A stretch of DNA of 37,016 nt from Pseudomonadota bacterium (GTDB lineage: Bacteria > Pseudomonadota > Gammaproteobacteria > Pseudomonadales > Azotimanducaceae): the NCBI GenBank assembly GCA_022571415.1, contig JACZXW010000016.1, forward strand, positions 1 through 37,016, in the 5' to 3' direction. Made by a program: the position numbers and the translations under genes. The notes under the pieces are model-generated. The model did not search any database, was not told the DNA's origin, and was given only the letters and a program-made list of their open reading frames with translations. Positions 15,411-24,095 of this stretch are shown piece after piece. Every line of letters begins with the position of its first letter. Position 1 is the stretch's first letter.

Positions 15411-18245
15411 CTAATGTCGGGCAAGAAGTGATTTAAGGTAGCGGCCGGTATCTGATTTCCTGATCTTCATCACCTGCTCCGGCCGTCCTTCAGCAATAAT
15501 TTTTCCGCCTTCAGGTCCGCCACCGGGTCCGAGATCAATAATCCAGTCTGCAGTTTTGATGACATCAAGATTGTGTTCGATGACAACAACAGTATTTCCA
15601 GCGTCAACGAGTCGATTCAGCACGACGAGCAACTTGCGTACATCATCAAAATGCAGTCCTGTCGTCGGTTCATCCAGGATATAAAAGGTCTTGCCCGTCG
15701 CGATTTTGGACAGCTCCTTGGCTAACTTTATTCGTTGCGCTTCGCCTCCAGAGAGCGTTGATGAAGGCTGGCCAAGATGCAGATAGTCCAGGCCAACATC
15801 GACCAGTAACTGCAACTTGACGCGAATTTTCGGATGCTCAGAGAAATGCTCAACTGCTTCGGCGACGGTCAGGGACAGGATGTCTGCAATGGATTTGTTC
15901 TTGTATCTGACCTCGAGTGTAGCTTCGTTAAATCGACTGCCTTCACAGTCTTCACACTTGACGAATACGTCAGCGAGAAAGTGCATCTCAATTTTCCGAA
16001 CGCCATCGCCCTGGCAGGTTTCACATCTCCCGCCTTTGACATTGAATGAAAATCGTCCGGGTTTATAGCCTCGCATTCGAGAGCCAGGCAGCATGGAATA
16101 GAATTTTCGAATCTCATCAAAAACCTTGATGTAGGTGACGGGATTACTTCGAGGCGTCCTGCCAATTGGACGCTGGTCAATGGCGACCACCTTGTCCAGC
16201 TGTTCAAGACCTTTGATCTGTTCATGGGCGCCGATACGTTTGGTGGAACGGCTGAATTGCCTGGCCAGTGCAGGATGCAGAATATCGTTTACCAGGGAAG
16301 ACTTTCCGGCCCCGGAAACTCCGGTCACGGCAATCATTATTCCCAGTGGGAATTCAACATCCAGTTTTCTCAGATTGTTGGCATTTGCGCCGAAAACCTT
16401 GATTACGCCAGTTGGTTTGCGTCGCCTGGAGGAGAATTCTATTCTCTTTTTACCCGACAGGTAGCTCCCGGTTATCGAGTCTTTATTTTTCTCAAGACTT
16501 TTTGGTGTGCCTGCATGCACGATGTGACCGCCACGGATACCTGCTCCCGGGCCGAAGTCGATGACGTAGTCAGCCTTGCGGATGGTTTCCTCGTCATGCT
16601 CTACCACAACGACAGTGTTACCGATATCACGCATTCTTAGAAGCGTGCGCAGCAGTTTTTCGTTGTCTCGCTGATGTAATCCAATGCTGGGTTCATCAAG
16701 AATATAAATGACGCCCGACAATTCCGAACCCACCTGACTGGCAAGGCGAATGCGTTGGGATTCGCCGCCAGACAGGGAAGGACCCGGTCGATCCAGGGAC
16801 AGATAAGCGAGGCCAACAGAATTGAGAAAATTAAGACGGTTGCAGATTTCCTTCAACACTTCAGCTGCGATTTCACCGGCTACGCCTGGAAGTTCAAGAT
16901 TCCGGAAGAAGTCGTGGGTTTCATCGATTGTCCAGCTGGATACATCGACGATAGTCTGATCGGCGACCCGGACCGCAGCGCTTTCAGCACGCAGTCGAAC
17001 ACCGCCGCAGGTAGTGCAGGGGGTATTAGCCAAAAACTGGGAATACCAGCGCTTCATGCCTTCCGAGCGGGTATTGCGAAATCGGCGCATTAACCGATTC
17101 ATCAATCCTTCATAACGCGAATTGCTCGTTCCGTGGCTACCCCAGTTGATTTTGTATCTGATGTCCCCGGTGCCCGCCATAATTTTGTGTTGTTGTGCTT
17201 TGCTTAGTTTTCTCCAGGGGATATCCAATGGAATCTTCAGGTATTTGAATACCTGGCGGTGGAAGGTTGCGCCCATCGAATTTTTATCCTCATCAATCTT
17301 ACCAACGGGTCTCAATGCCCCTTCGCGCAGGGTCAGATCCCTGTTCGGTATCAGCAGATCCGGATCGAATGCCATCTGGGTACCCAGCCCGTTGCAGTCG
17401 TGGCACATACCCTGCGGACTGTTGAATGAAAATGACTGTGGAGTCAATTGTGGAAAGGAAATATTGCAATGGCTGCAGGAAAGGTGTTCGGAGTAGATCT
17501 GATCGCCAGCGCCCTCTATATTGGCGATGAGCACTCCGTCTCCCAGGGCGAGCGCCTGTTCCACGGATTCGGTCAAACGTTCCGAGATATCCTTTTTCAT
17601 TACCAACCGGTCGATGACGGCTTCGACGTTGTGCTTCTTACGTTTATCCAGCGCTTCAATTTCCTCGCTACGAACGATTACCCCATCGACGCGCAGGCGG
17701 ACGAAGCCCTGGGCACGGGCATCTGCAAGCAGGTCGCGATGCTCCCCCTTGCGATTGACCAGTAGCGGCACCAGCAGCATCAGCCTGGTTCCCATGGGAT
17801 GGGACATGAGCTCACGAGTAATATTCTGCGCCGATTGTCCCTGCACTTTGCGACCGCATTGGTGGCAAAACTGTTCACCGACTCTAGCGAACAGGACGCG
17901 TAAATAATCCGAGACTTCGGTAATGGTGCCGACGGTAGAGCGGGGATTGCGGCTGGTGGTTTTCTGTTCTATTGAGATGGTAGGAGAAAGTCCGCGGATG
18001 GTGTCGTACTTGGGCTTCTCCATTTGCCCCAGAAATTGCCGGGCATAGGTGGAAAGGGATTCCACATAACGTCTCTGACCTTCCGCATATAGCGTGTCAA
18101 ATGCCAGTGAAGACTTACCCGAACCGGATACTCCGGTCAGTACGACCAGCTTGCGTTTCGGGATTTTAACTTCGATGGATTTGAGATTATGCTCGCGTGC
18201 ACCACGAATCAGGATGTGGTCCAGTTCTTCTGAGGCTTTTTTCAT
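15411..18245 (-). CDS. uvrA: excinuclease ABC subunit A (UvrA)
   Basis: 944 residues, the standard UvrA length. It is the DNA-damage sensor of nucleotide excision repair and works as a dimer with UvrB. Two ABC ATPase halves are complete: Walker [10 protein letters not shown] at residues 38-46 and GVSGAGKSS near 645, and two signature motifs ([14 protein letters not shown] and [14 protein letters not shown]), each followed by a Walker B with [10 protein letters not shown] or [10 protein letters not shown]. Zinc-binding CxxC pairs occur in CHQCGRK, CSHCN, CHDCNG, CTTCGG and CETCQG/CEDCEG. ATG 18245 follows AAGAAGTAA. A LexA half-site is visible upstream. Confidence 0.98.
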   Translation of the reverse strand: MKKASEELDHILIRGAREHNLKSIEVKIPKRKLVVLTGVSGSGKSSLAFDTLYAEGQRRYVESLSTYARQFLGQMEKPKYDTIRGLSPTISIEQKTTSRNPRSTVGTITEVSDYLRVLFARVGEQFCHQCGRKVQGQSAQNITRELMSHPMGTRLMLLVPLLVNRKGEHRDLLADARAQGFVRLRVDGVIVRSEEIEALDKRKKHNVEAVIDRLVMKKDISERLTESVEQALALGDGVLIANIEGAGDQIYSEHLSCSHCNISFPQLTPQSFSFNSPQGMCHDCNGLGTQMAFDPDLLIPNRDLTLREGALRPVGKIDEDKNSMGATFHRQVFKYLKIPLDIPWRKLSKAQQHKIMAGTGDIRYKINWGSHGTSNSRYEGLMNRLMRRFRNTRSEGMKRWYSQFLANTPCTTCGGVRLRAESAAVRVADQTIVDVSSWTIDETHDFFRNLELPGVAGEIAAEVLKEICNRLNFLNSVGLAYLSLDRPGPSLSGGESQRIRLASQVGSELSGVIYILDEPSIGLHQRDNEKLLRTLLRMRDIGNTVVVVEHDEETIRKADYVIDFGPGAGIRGGHIVHAGTPKSLEKNKDSITGSYLSGKKRIEFSSRRRKPTGVIKVFGANANNLRKLDVEFPLGIMIAVTGVSGAGKSSLVNDILHPALARQFSRSTKRIGAHEQIKGLEQLDKVVAIDQRPIGRTPRSNPVTYIKVFDEIRKFYSMLPGSRMRGYKPGRFSFNVKGGRCETCQGDGVRKIEMHFLADVFVKCEDCEGSRFNEATLEVRYKNKSIADILSLTVAEAVEHFSEHPKIRVKLQLLVDVGLDYLHLGQPSSTLSGGEAQRIKLAKELSKIATGKTFYILDEPTTGLHFDDVRKLLVVLNRLVDAGNTVVVIEHNLDVIKTADWIIDLGPGGGPEGGKIIAEGRPEQVMKIRKSDTGRYLKSLLARH

Positions 18246-18285
18246 TTACTTCTTAAGATTATTTTTCAGATCTGTGATTTGATTC

Positions 18286-18301
18286 GCATGTAACTATACA
18301 G
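18286..18301 (-). promoter_or_regulatory. possible degenerate LexA/SOS box of uvrA
   Basis: On the minus strand CTGTATAG begins at 18301 and is followed by TTACATGC, where a full SOS box would have CTGT-N8-ACAG. Only one half is good. The position (about 41 bases upstream of the uvrA start) and the overlapping TATAGT -10-like hexamer fit a LexA-controlled promoter, but the second half-site is poor. Confidence 0.2.
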
Positions 18302-18304
18302 TTT

Positions 18305-19231
18305 TTAAGGGAGGTTCGACTCTTCCAGGCGAGCAAATCGTTTCAGTTGCAGCAGAAACTTCAACGTGAGCTCGACTTTTATCTCGGTTTCAACCACCGC
18401 CCAGGTACCAGGATAATCACCACCCCACGACCAACGGGGTATCCAGCAACCTTCGTCAGATTGCTGATTGATCTGGTATTCAAAGTTAGTTTCGAGTGAA
18501 TCGCTGAAGAAACTCGCAAAAACCGAATCCGGGTGTTCGACCAGTCCAATGGGAGTGAGCCCGTACTCTTCCCAGTCACGCTGTTCGATTTTTACCAATT
18601 GAAATGCCTGCTCCAGTAAAGATGGAAGCATGGCGTCCCGGTAGTTTTCACCGAGAAATTCGCAATGATACAGTCGCGAGTAGCACAGGAGCTCATGCAT
18701 CTCCAGTTCGTGGCATGCGATATGCTCAAGTGCTCTTTCCAGCAACGAATTGACGGTGTCATTGGCAAGGCCAGTGTCATGGCGTAGCAGGCACCCCAGT
18801 ATTTCTGCGCCCGGGTTGGCAAGAAATTTGTCGGTGCAGGCCCACTTGCTGTTGAATCGCCACCAGGGCGCGTGCGGAGCGTCGTTGCATTGGTCATTAA
18901 CATTTGACCAGTTGTTGAACTGATATTGTTGCTCCAGGTAATCCATTGCCTTTCTCAGGGTCTGATTTTCCGATTCGATATCAGCCTCTCCCATAATCTG
19001 GAGGGCGACAGTCGTGCCGATTACCGATGAGTTCCTGGTGCGCAGGTCCTGTTCGAGTCCACCGCCGAATCCACCATCTTCGTTCTGATATTCCTGTAAC
19101 GCATTTAGTACTTGATTCGCATTTCCCGCTTCGAAGTGGAATGCAAAACGCTGACGTTGTAGATTGTTGGCGTTATCATGAATAAAATTCGCTGCCCGTT
19201 TCCGGGCAGCAGCTGGCAGCTGGCTCGCCAT
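18305..19231 (-). CDS. alpha/alpha-toroid (terpenoid-cyclase-fold) protein of unknown function
   Basis: 308 residues from ATG 19231, chosen because AAGGAA lies about 9 bases upstream; two more ATGs at 19237 and 19261 are in frame. The sequence is all helical with the squalene-hopene-cyclase-like QW-type motif NEDGGFGGGLEQDLR near residues 44-58, then paired helices and a tail with GCWIPRWSWGGDYPG. It is too short for a terpene cyclase and lacks the DxDD or DxDDTA motifs, so it is likely a toroid relative such as a prenyltransferase-fold protein with a binding role. It is divergent from the WYL regulator (97 bases apart). Confidence 0.65.
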   Translation of the reverse strand: MASQLPAAARKRAANFIHDNANNLQRQRFAFHFEAGNANQVLNALQEYQNEDGGFGGGLEQDLRTRNSSVIGTTVALQIMGEADIESENQTLRKAMDYLEQQYQFNNWSNVNDQCNDAPHAPWWRFNSKWACTDKFLANPGAEILGCLLRHDTGLANDTVNSLLERALEHIACHELEMHELLCYSRLYHCEFLGENYRDAMLPSLLEQAFQLVKIEQRDWEEYGLTPIGLVEHPDSVFASFFSDSLETNFEYQINQQSDEGCWIPRWSWGGDYPGTWAVVETEIKVELTLKFLLQLKRFARLEESNLP

Positions 19232-19276
19232 GGTCATATTTCCTTTAGGACTGCCTGTCATTATAGATAACCCATG

Positions 19277-19294
19277 CTGACAGCCTTATGTCAG
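19277..19294. promoter_or_regulatory. palindrome between the toroid protein and WYL regulator genes
   Basis: CTGACA (19277-19282) and TGTCAG (19289-19294) form a perfect inverted repeat with six bases between. It is centred 42 bases before the regulator's GTG and 54 bases before the toroid gene start. This is where a divergent-pair operator would be expected, so autoregulation by the WYL protein is a natural hypothesis. Confidence 0.4.
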
Positions 19295-19327
19295 GAGTGT
19301 TGATAAAATTGCGGATTAGGTATCACA

Positions 19328-20005
19328 GTGCGCCGAGCAGATAGATTATTTCAACTTATGTTGTTGCTACAGGAGGGTAATGTGCGTACTGCACGGTATC
19401 TGGGGGAGAAGCTCGAAGTCTCTGACAGAACCATCTATCGGGATATCAGTGATCTGATGGGTTCGGGTATTCCTATCGACGGCGAGGCGGGGGTAGGCTA
19501 CCTGTTGCGGGACGAATATCGACTGCCACCGTTGATGTTTAACAGCGACGAATTAAAAGCGCTGGCTCTGGGTGCGCAAATGGTGCGGGCCTGGGCGGAC
19601 AAGAAACTCGCGGCCACGACCGCAACTGCGATTCGCAAGATTGAATCTGTTCTGCCTTCGAACCTCAAAGAGGAAATTAAGCTGAATACGATCAGAGTGC
19701 CGGGTTTTCGACTGTCGGAGTTGCTGAGCAACAATCTTGAAATGGTGCGAGTTGCGTCAGACCAGTGTAGAAAGCTGGATGTGTGTTACCGGTCCATAAA
19801 AGGTGAATATACCAGGAGGACCATCTGGCCACACATCTTGTACTTCTGGGGTAATAAATGGACAGTAGGTGCCTGGTGTGAATTGCGGGAAGCTTTTCGT
19901 TCCTTTCGCGTGGACTTGATGACCGAGGTGGTCAACAGTGAGGAAACTTTCGAAGCAGTGCCCGGCAGGAACCTGCAGGCCTATATTGACTATCAGGCGG
20001 AATAA
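19328..20005 (+). CDS. YafY-type transcriptional regulator, HTH plus WYL-like domain
   Basis: 225 residues. Residues 1-58 are a DeoR-like winged helix: RADRLFQLMLLLQEG, then YLGEKLEVSDRTIYRDISDLMG, then the wing GIPIDGEAGVGYLL. The remainder includes the WYL-type region around RTIWPHILYFWGNKWTVGAWCELR that binds a ligand or nucleic acid. Proteins of this type repress or activate neighbouring genes in response to small molecules or damage. GTG 19328 is the natural start, since the helix begins at once. The gene is divergent from the toroid protein and 12 bases upstream of the CinA-N-like gene. Confidence 0.85.
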   Translation: MRRADRLFQLMLLLQEGNVRTARYLGEKLEVSDRTIYRDISDLMGSGIPIDGEAGVGYLLRDEYRLPPLMFNSDELKALALGAQMVRAWADKKLAATTATAIRKIESVLPSNLKEEIKLNTIRVPGFRLSELLSNNLEMVRVASDQCRKLDVCYRSIKGEYTRRTIWPHILYFWGNKWTVGAWCELREAFRSFRVDLMTEVVNSEETFEAVPGRNLQAYIDYQAE

Positions 20006-20017
20006 AGGGAGAAATCG

Positions 20018-20764
20018 ATGGCTAAAGCGGTAACCGCGTGTCTGATCATTATTGGCAATGAAATACTGTCCGGCAGAACCCAGGATACAAACCTTGCTTA
20101 TCTGGCGAAAGAGCTCAATGAGCTTGGTGTGCGGATGGTGGAGGCGCGGGTAATCCCTGATGTGGAGAAAACGATAGTCGATACGGTCAATGAGTGCCGT
20201 TTTAAATTTGACTATGTATTCACCACGGGCGGTATCGGGCCAACCCACGATGACATTACCGCTGATTGTATTGCCCTTGCTTTTGACACCGAACTGGAAA
20301 TGCATCCTGATGTGGTTGAACTCATCAAACGCAGGGAAGCCCCGCCTGAAGTGATGGAGACGAGATTGCGCATGGCAAGGATTCCCAGGGGAGCGACCTT
20401 GATTGAAAACCCGACGGGAGGGCCACCGGGATTCCAGCTGGACAATGTGTTTGTCATGGCGGGCGTTCCCATGGTGATGCAGGCCATGGCGGGCACACTC
20501 GATAAGGAACGAATTCCTGGCGGTGACCCGGTGCGATCAAGATCAATCGGTGCCTATTTAAGTGAAGGCAAGGTGGCGGTCAGTCTGCGTGTGATTGCCG
20601 AAGAACATCCGGAGGTGGATTTGGGCTCCTATCCTTTCTATCGCCAGGATGGCTACGGCACCAGCCTCGTCATGCGCGGCACTGACGAGGCTGAACTCGA
20701 TGAGATGCTGGAGAAGGTACGGCAGATGATCATCGATTTTGGGGCGGAACCGTTTACGGATTAG
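20018..20764 (+). CDS. CinA-N / MoaB-MogA-like molybdopterin-binding domain protein
   Basis: 248 residues. The MoCF-binding signature TTGGIGPTHDDITADCIALAF lies near residues 68-88, and the IIIGNEILSGRTQDTN N-terminus is the standard CinA-N opening. There is no C-terminal CinA amidohydrolase (PncC) domain. Stand-alone proteins of this type are usually called competence/damage-inducible or molybdopterin-binding domain proteins. Reported activities in related proteins include ADP-ribose and NAD-related pyrophosphatase action. GAGAAATCG precedes ATG 20018. It may be cotranscribed with the WYL regulator. Confidence 0.85.
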   Translation: MAKAVTACLIIIGNEILSGRTQDTNLAYLAKELNELGVRMVEARVIPDVEKTIVDTVNECRFKFDYVFTTGGIGPTHDDITADCIALAFDTELEMHPDVVELIKRREAPPEVMETRLRMARIPRGATLIENPTGGPPGFQLDNVFVMAGVPMVMQAMAGTLDKERIPGGDPVRSRSIGAYLSEGKVAVSLRVIAEEHPEVDLGSYPFYRQDGYGTSLVMRGTDEAELDEMLEKVRQMIIDFGAEPFTD

Positions 20765-20899
20765 TTGCGTCATTTTCAACAGAATACGATTCAGAATAAA
20801 CTGACCACCTGATCGTTTGTCCATCGAAAAAAAATTTGCAATGAGCGCGCGTGATAAACGTGCCTGTACATAAATGAGTAAAGCAACAGGGGTCAAAGA

Positions 20900-21181
20900 A
20901 TGGACTGGAAAGTATTCATAACAATATTTGCAGCAGTGTTTATTGCTGAATTAGGAGATAAAACACAAATAGCGACCATGCTTTTTGCCTCTGACAAGGA
21001 TATAAGTAAGTTGCTCGTGTTCGCTGCTGCCAGTGCTGCGTTAGTTGTTGCATCTGCAATCGGGGTCCTGGCCGGTAGCGTTTTGTCTGCCTATATCAGC
21101 GAAAAAATGCTGTCATACGTTGCGGGCACCGGATTTATGCTGATTGGCGCTTATACCCTGTACCAGGCCCAGACATCCTGA
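20900..21181 (+). CDS. half-size TMEM165/GDT1 (UPF0016) transporter subunit
   Basis: 93 residues with three membrane helices and the family motif AELGDKTQIATM at residues 16-27. UPF0016 proteins export Mn2+ or Ca2+; most are about 190-210 residues with two copies of the motif. This one carries a single copy, like the one-domain members that must pair as a dimer or with a second half. No second half lies nearby. The acidic and basic residues of the motif are intact. Start ATG 20900 follows GGGGTCAAAGA. The PfkB fusion gene begins 6 bases after its stop, so the two are likely cotranscribed. Confidence 0.8.
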   Translation: MDWKVFITIFAAVFIAELGDKTQIATMLFASDKDISKLLVFAAASAALVVASAIGVLAGSVLSAYISEKMLSYVAGTGFMLIGAYTLYQAQTS

Positions 21182-21187
21182 GCACCC

Positions 21188-23017
21188 ATGACAAATAAAG
21201 AAGCGAGAAAAAAAGCGGACGACGGTAGCCTGATGAATATTTCTGTTCTAATCATTGGTTCGCCTTCACTGGATCATCTGGTCGTTAACGGTGATTCGCA
21301 TCACGTAGCAGGTGGGGCCGGTCTTTACACTGCTTTGGCTGCCGCTCGCGCCGGTGCGATAGTGACGATTTTTGCACCACGACCGGAACCAATGCCGGAA
21401 CAACTGCTTTTTGTAGAGAGAGTCATGACATGGATAGGTCCGGTAATTGGACCTGAGGAGGTACCCAGGTTCCACATCATACAGAGCCCGACAGGCTCAC
21501 ACTATGAAAACGCTTTTTTTGGTGCCGAAGAAGATCTTGAACCTGCCCAGCTGCCCGACGATCTGGCCGCGTTTGACCTGATTCATGTCGTGCCCTTGGG
21601 TGGCGCTACGCAACAGCTGTCTTTTCTTCACGCCTGCAGGGCTCGAGGCGCAAAACTTTTGTCTGCGGGCACAGCGCACATGATCATTGAGGAAGATCCC
21701 GACAGGGTTGTGGCTGTCCGGGCGGTTTCTGATCTGTTTTTTATGAACCATGTCGAATCGGCGCTACTCGACAAATTACCAGGCAATAACAGGACGCCTC
21801 CTGGAAGGACAACCTTTATCACGCTGGGAGAGAATGGCGCTGTGATTCAACAGGGTGAGTATGAGACTCAGATTCACGCGCCTGAGACCGACAATCTGGA
21901 TCCGACAGGCGCCGGTGATACATTCTGCGGCGCGACACTCTCGGGTATCGCTGCCGGGCAGCATCCTGTCATGGCGGCCATCTCTGGATCACGTATGGCC
22001 TCTAGTATGATTACCGGGATCGGACCCTCGAACCTTGTAACTAAAATCCAGGATTCACCGCTGGATGATGATCATCTGCCGGTCAACCAGGCCCGGATAG
22101 AAAAAATTGCAGAACTGATTTCGACAGTCAAGGAAGCCGAACCGTTTCCATTTGTTGGAATTTCCCTGCCACGACAAAATCACCCCAGGGCCCTGGATTT
22201 CTTTTTTGTTACAACCCTGCAGCAGTTCAGTTTCTGGAGCCAAAAAAATAATCAATATGATCAACCGCTCATACAGACCATAGATGGACAGGTGCTAAAA
22301 GGTGCTTTTTATCTCTTTCATGCTTATCTGAAGCGATTGGAGCAGGATCCGGATTTTTTCTCCCCGGAGAGACAGGCATCGCAGATGCCTGGTGACATGT
22401 TGGAACTGTTTCGCGCCGATGACGGATCCGATGTGATGCCAGCCGTTCAGCTGCACCTGGAAATGGCACACAGTTATGGTAACACCATGCTCGCCCTGAA
22501 CTGGTCGCCGGAGTCCATTGTAAAGACCGCTATAGGTTCAAGGTATCCGCTGGCCACATTTCTAAAAATGCTGGATCAGGTCGGAGGTTACAGGGAGGAT
22601 CCGTTGCGCAAGAAGAGCGCCTTGCTGGCGCTCATTTTGGCGCAAAGACCGGAGAAGTTCTTTGCTTTTGGCGCCAATGAATCTCTGCCGCCAGTGGTTG
22701 ACTATCATTGCATGCGTGCCAGCCTGAGACTGGGCCTGGTGGATATCGTTGATGCGGATCTGAAAATCAAATTGGAAAACCGGCAGCTGATCAGCCCGGA
22801 AGATGAATGGCTGGTCCGACATGCGGTCTATACGGCGATGGAGCAGCTGCCGGGATTGTCAGGTCGCACTATGGGTGCTGTGGATTGGTTTTTCTTTATG
22901 TCGAGAAGCCGATGCCCGGAAATGACCGAACCCGATTGCGACGCCTGCATCGCCAATTCAGTTTGTGCACACAAAAAAAACCTGTTTCAGCCGGTAATTC
23001 GTACTTCTTTCTATTAG
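21188..23017 (+). CDS. PfkB-family kinase fused to a Qng1-like (DUF2419) glycosylase domain
   Basis: 609 residues. Residues 17-290 are a PfkB/ribokinase unit: GGAG at 42-45, a TLGENGAV strand and DPTGAGDTF at 238-246 with the catalytic base D244. Residues 320-609 match queuosine-5'-monophosphate N-glycosylase (Qng1) along their length: FFFVTTLQQFSFW at 338-350, a GDMLELFR-type helix, VVDY with D505 and DWFFF with D566, ending in RTSFY. These Asp positions correspond by eye to conserved Asp of the family. An inserted C576-x7-C584-x2-C587-x5-C593 resembles an HhH-GPD iron-sulfur loop. The fused layout suggests nucleoside phosphorylation and then glycosidic cleavage. ATG 21188 has no clear ribosome-binding site; ATG 21233 is an alternative that still begins before the kinase core. 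Confidence 0.8.
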   Translation: MTNKEARKKADDGSLMNISVLIIGSPSLDHLVVNGDSHHVAGGAGLYTALAAARAGAIVTIFAPRPEPMPEQLLFVERVMTWIGPVIGPEEVPRFHIIQSPTGSHYENAFFGAEEDLEPAQLPDDLAAFDLIHVVPLGGATQQLSFLHACRARGAKLLSAGTAHMIIEEDPDRVVAVRAVSDLFFMNHVESALLDKLPGNNRTPPGRTTFITLGENGAVIQQGEYETQIHAPETDNLDPTGAGDTFCGATLSGIAAGQHPVMAAISGSRMASSMITGIGPSNLVTKIQDSPLDDDHLPVNQARIEKIAELISTVKEAEPFPFVGISLPRQNHPRALDFFFVTTLQQFSFWSQKNNQYDQPLIQTIDGQVLKGAFYLFHAYLKRLEQDPDFFSPERQASQMPGDMLELFRADDGSDVMPAVQLHLEMAHSYGNTMLALNWSPESIVKTAIGSRYPLATFLKMLDQVGGYREDPLRKKSALLALILAQRPEKFFAFGANESLPPVVDYHCMRASLRLGLVDIVDADLKIKLENRQLISPEDEWLVRHAVYTAMEQLPGLSGRTMGAVDWFFFMSRSRCPEMTEPDCDACIANSVCAHKKNLFQPVIRTSFY

Positions 23018-23222
23018 CCGGGCCGGGGAAACGTCTGACTAAGGTCGGTATGGGGCACCATTATTTCCGTCATAACTGCGTCAGAGTCCTACTCAAAAAT
23101 TTGTTAACTCAACGCGTGTTATCAAATTTTCTGCGTGCGCCTCTTCCTTTCCTTGAAGAACAGTGCTGACGAAAATACCCTCTTAATCAGACGTTCCCTA
23201 GTTCAGAGGTGAACGAAAAAAT

Positions 23223-24095
23223 CTACTCCGAAGGTACAATGTGAACTGCTCGATCATCAGGGATGATTTCCTGCAGCCCTTTATATATGGACTCGGAAAA
23301 GCGTCTCCCTCCAACACTCGCGGAATAACCGCCATCAACGACGAGTATGTGACCGGTGATGTAACTTCCCGCATCTGAAGCCAACAAAAGCAGCGGACCT
23401 GCGAGCTCATCGACATCACCTATCCTGCCCATGGCCGTTGCGTCCTTCACATAATCTGTATAGCCATCGACATTAAAGAATGGATCAGTCATCTCGCTGG
23501 GGAAGTAGCCGGGTGCCAGAGCGTTAACGCGGATACCCCGGTCTGCCCAGCTGCAGGCGAGATTTCGAGACAGATTGTTGACTGCCGCTTTAGTTGTCTG
23601 ATACGCAACGGGATTGTCGCATGCTCCAGCCAATCCCAGCATAGATGAGATGTTAATGATTGAGCCGCCTTTACCATCAGCCAGCATTCGAGCGCCTGCT
23701 TCCCTACAGCAGTACCAGACGCCCAGCAGATTGACCCCCACAGTTGCCTCAAAGATATCGTTAGTTACCTTCTCCGGGACGCTTCCGGCGTCTAAAGTGA
23801 CGCCTGCATTGTTAACAACAATATCCAGGCGTCCGAATTCACCCCAGGCCTGCGTCATGGCTGCCTCGACCTGGGCTGCATCGGTGACATCGCATTTGAT
23901 TGGGATGGCCACGCCACCCGAGGTCGTAATTTCATCTGCCAATCTAGTGAGATTTTCGAATCTCCTGGCTGTGATAGCGACCTTTGCACCGGCTTCGGCT
24001 AAAACCCTGGCGAAAAACGCACCAAGTCCTGATGATGCGCCCGTGACGAGTGCACTTTTGCCTTCCAAACTAAGGCGATTCGCATGAGATTGCAT
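23223..24095 (-). CDS. SDR-family NAD(P)-dependent oxidoreductase
   Basis: 290 residues, slightly longer than a classical SDR. Cofactor motif TGASSGLG at 18-25, NNAG at 95-98, catalytic S150/S151, Y165 and K169 (YQTTK) are all present, and a PGYFPSEM segment follows. About 30 extra residues after the common end (VVDGGYSASVGG) are unusual and end in a conserved-looking tail. The protein likely reduces a ketone or oxidises an alcohol of a lipid-derived substrate. AAGGAAACAAC precedes ATG 24095. Convergent with the PfkB fusion gene, about 200 bases apart, with no clear terminator seen. Confidence 0.9.
   Translation of the reverse strand: MQSHANRLSLEGKSALVTGASSGLGAFFARVLAEAGAKVAITARRFENLTRLADEITTSGGVAIPIKCDVTDAAQVEAAMTQAWGEFGRLDIVVNNAGVTLDAGSVPEKVTNDIFEATVGVNLLGVWYCCREAGARMLADGKGGSIINISSMLGLAGACDNPVAYQTTKAAVNNLSRNLACSWADRGIRVNALAPGYFPSEMTDPFFNVDGYTDYVKDATAMGRIGDVDELAGPLLLLASDAGSYITGHILVVDGGYSASVGGRRFSESIYKGLQEIIPDDRAVHIVPSE

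Noticed and set aside
16224-16640. Plus-strand ORFs antisense to uvrA
   Set aside because: Shadows of a strongly conserved minus-strand gene, with no independent support.
22100-23017. C-terminal domain of the PfkB fusion as a DNA glycosylase
   Set aside because: The iron-sulfur-like cysteines suggest HhH-GPD, but the DNA glycosylase HhH and catalytic Lys/Asp loop are not seen, while the ordered Qng1-type motifs are. A structure could still revise this.
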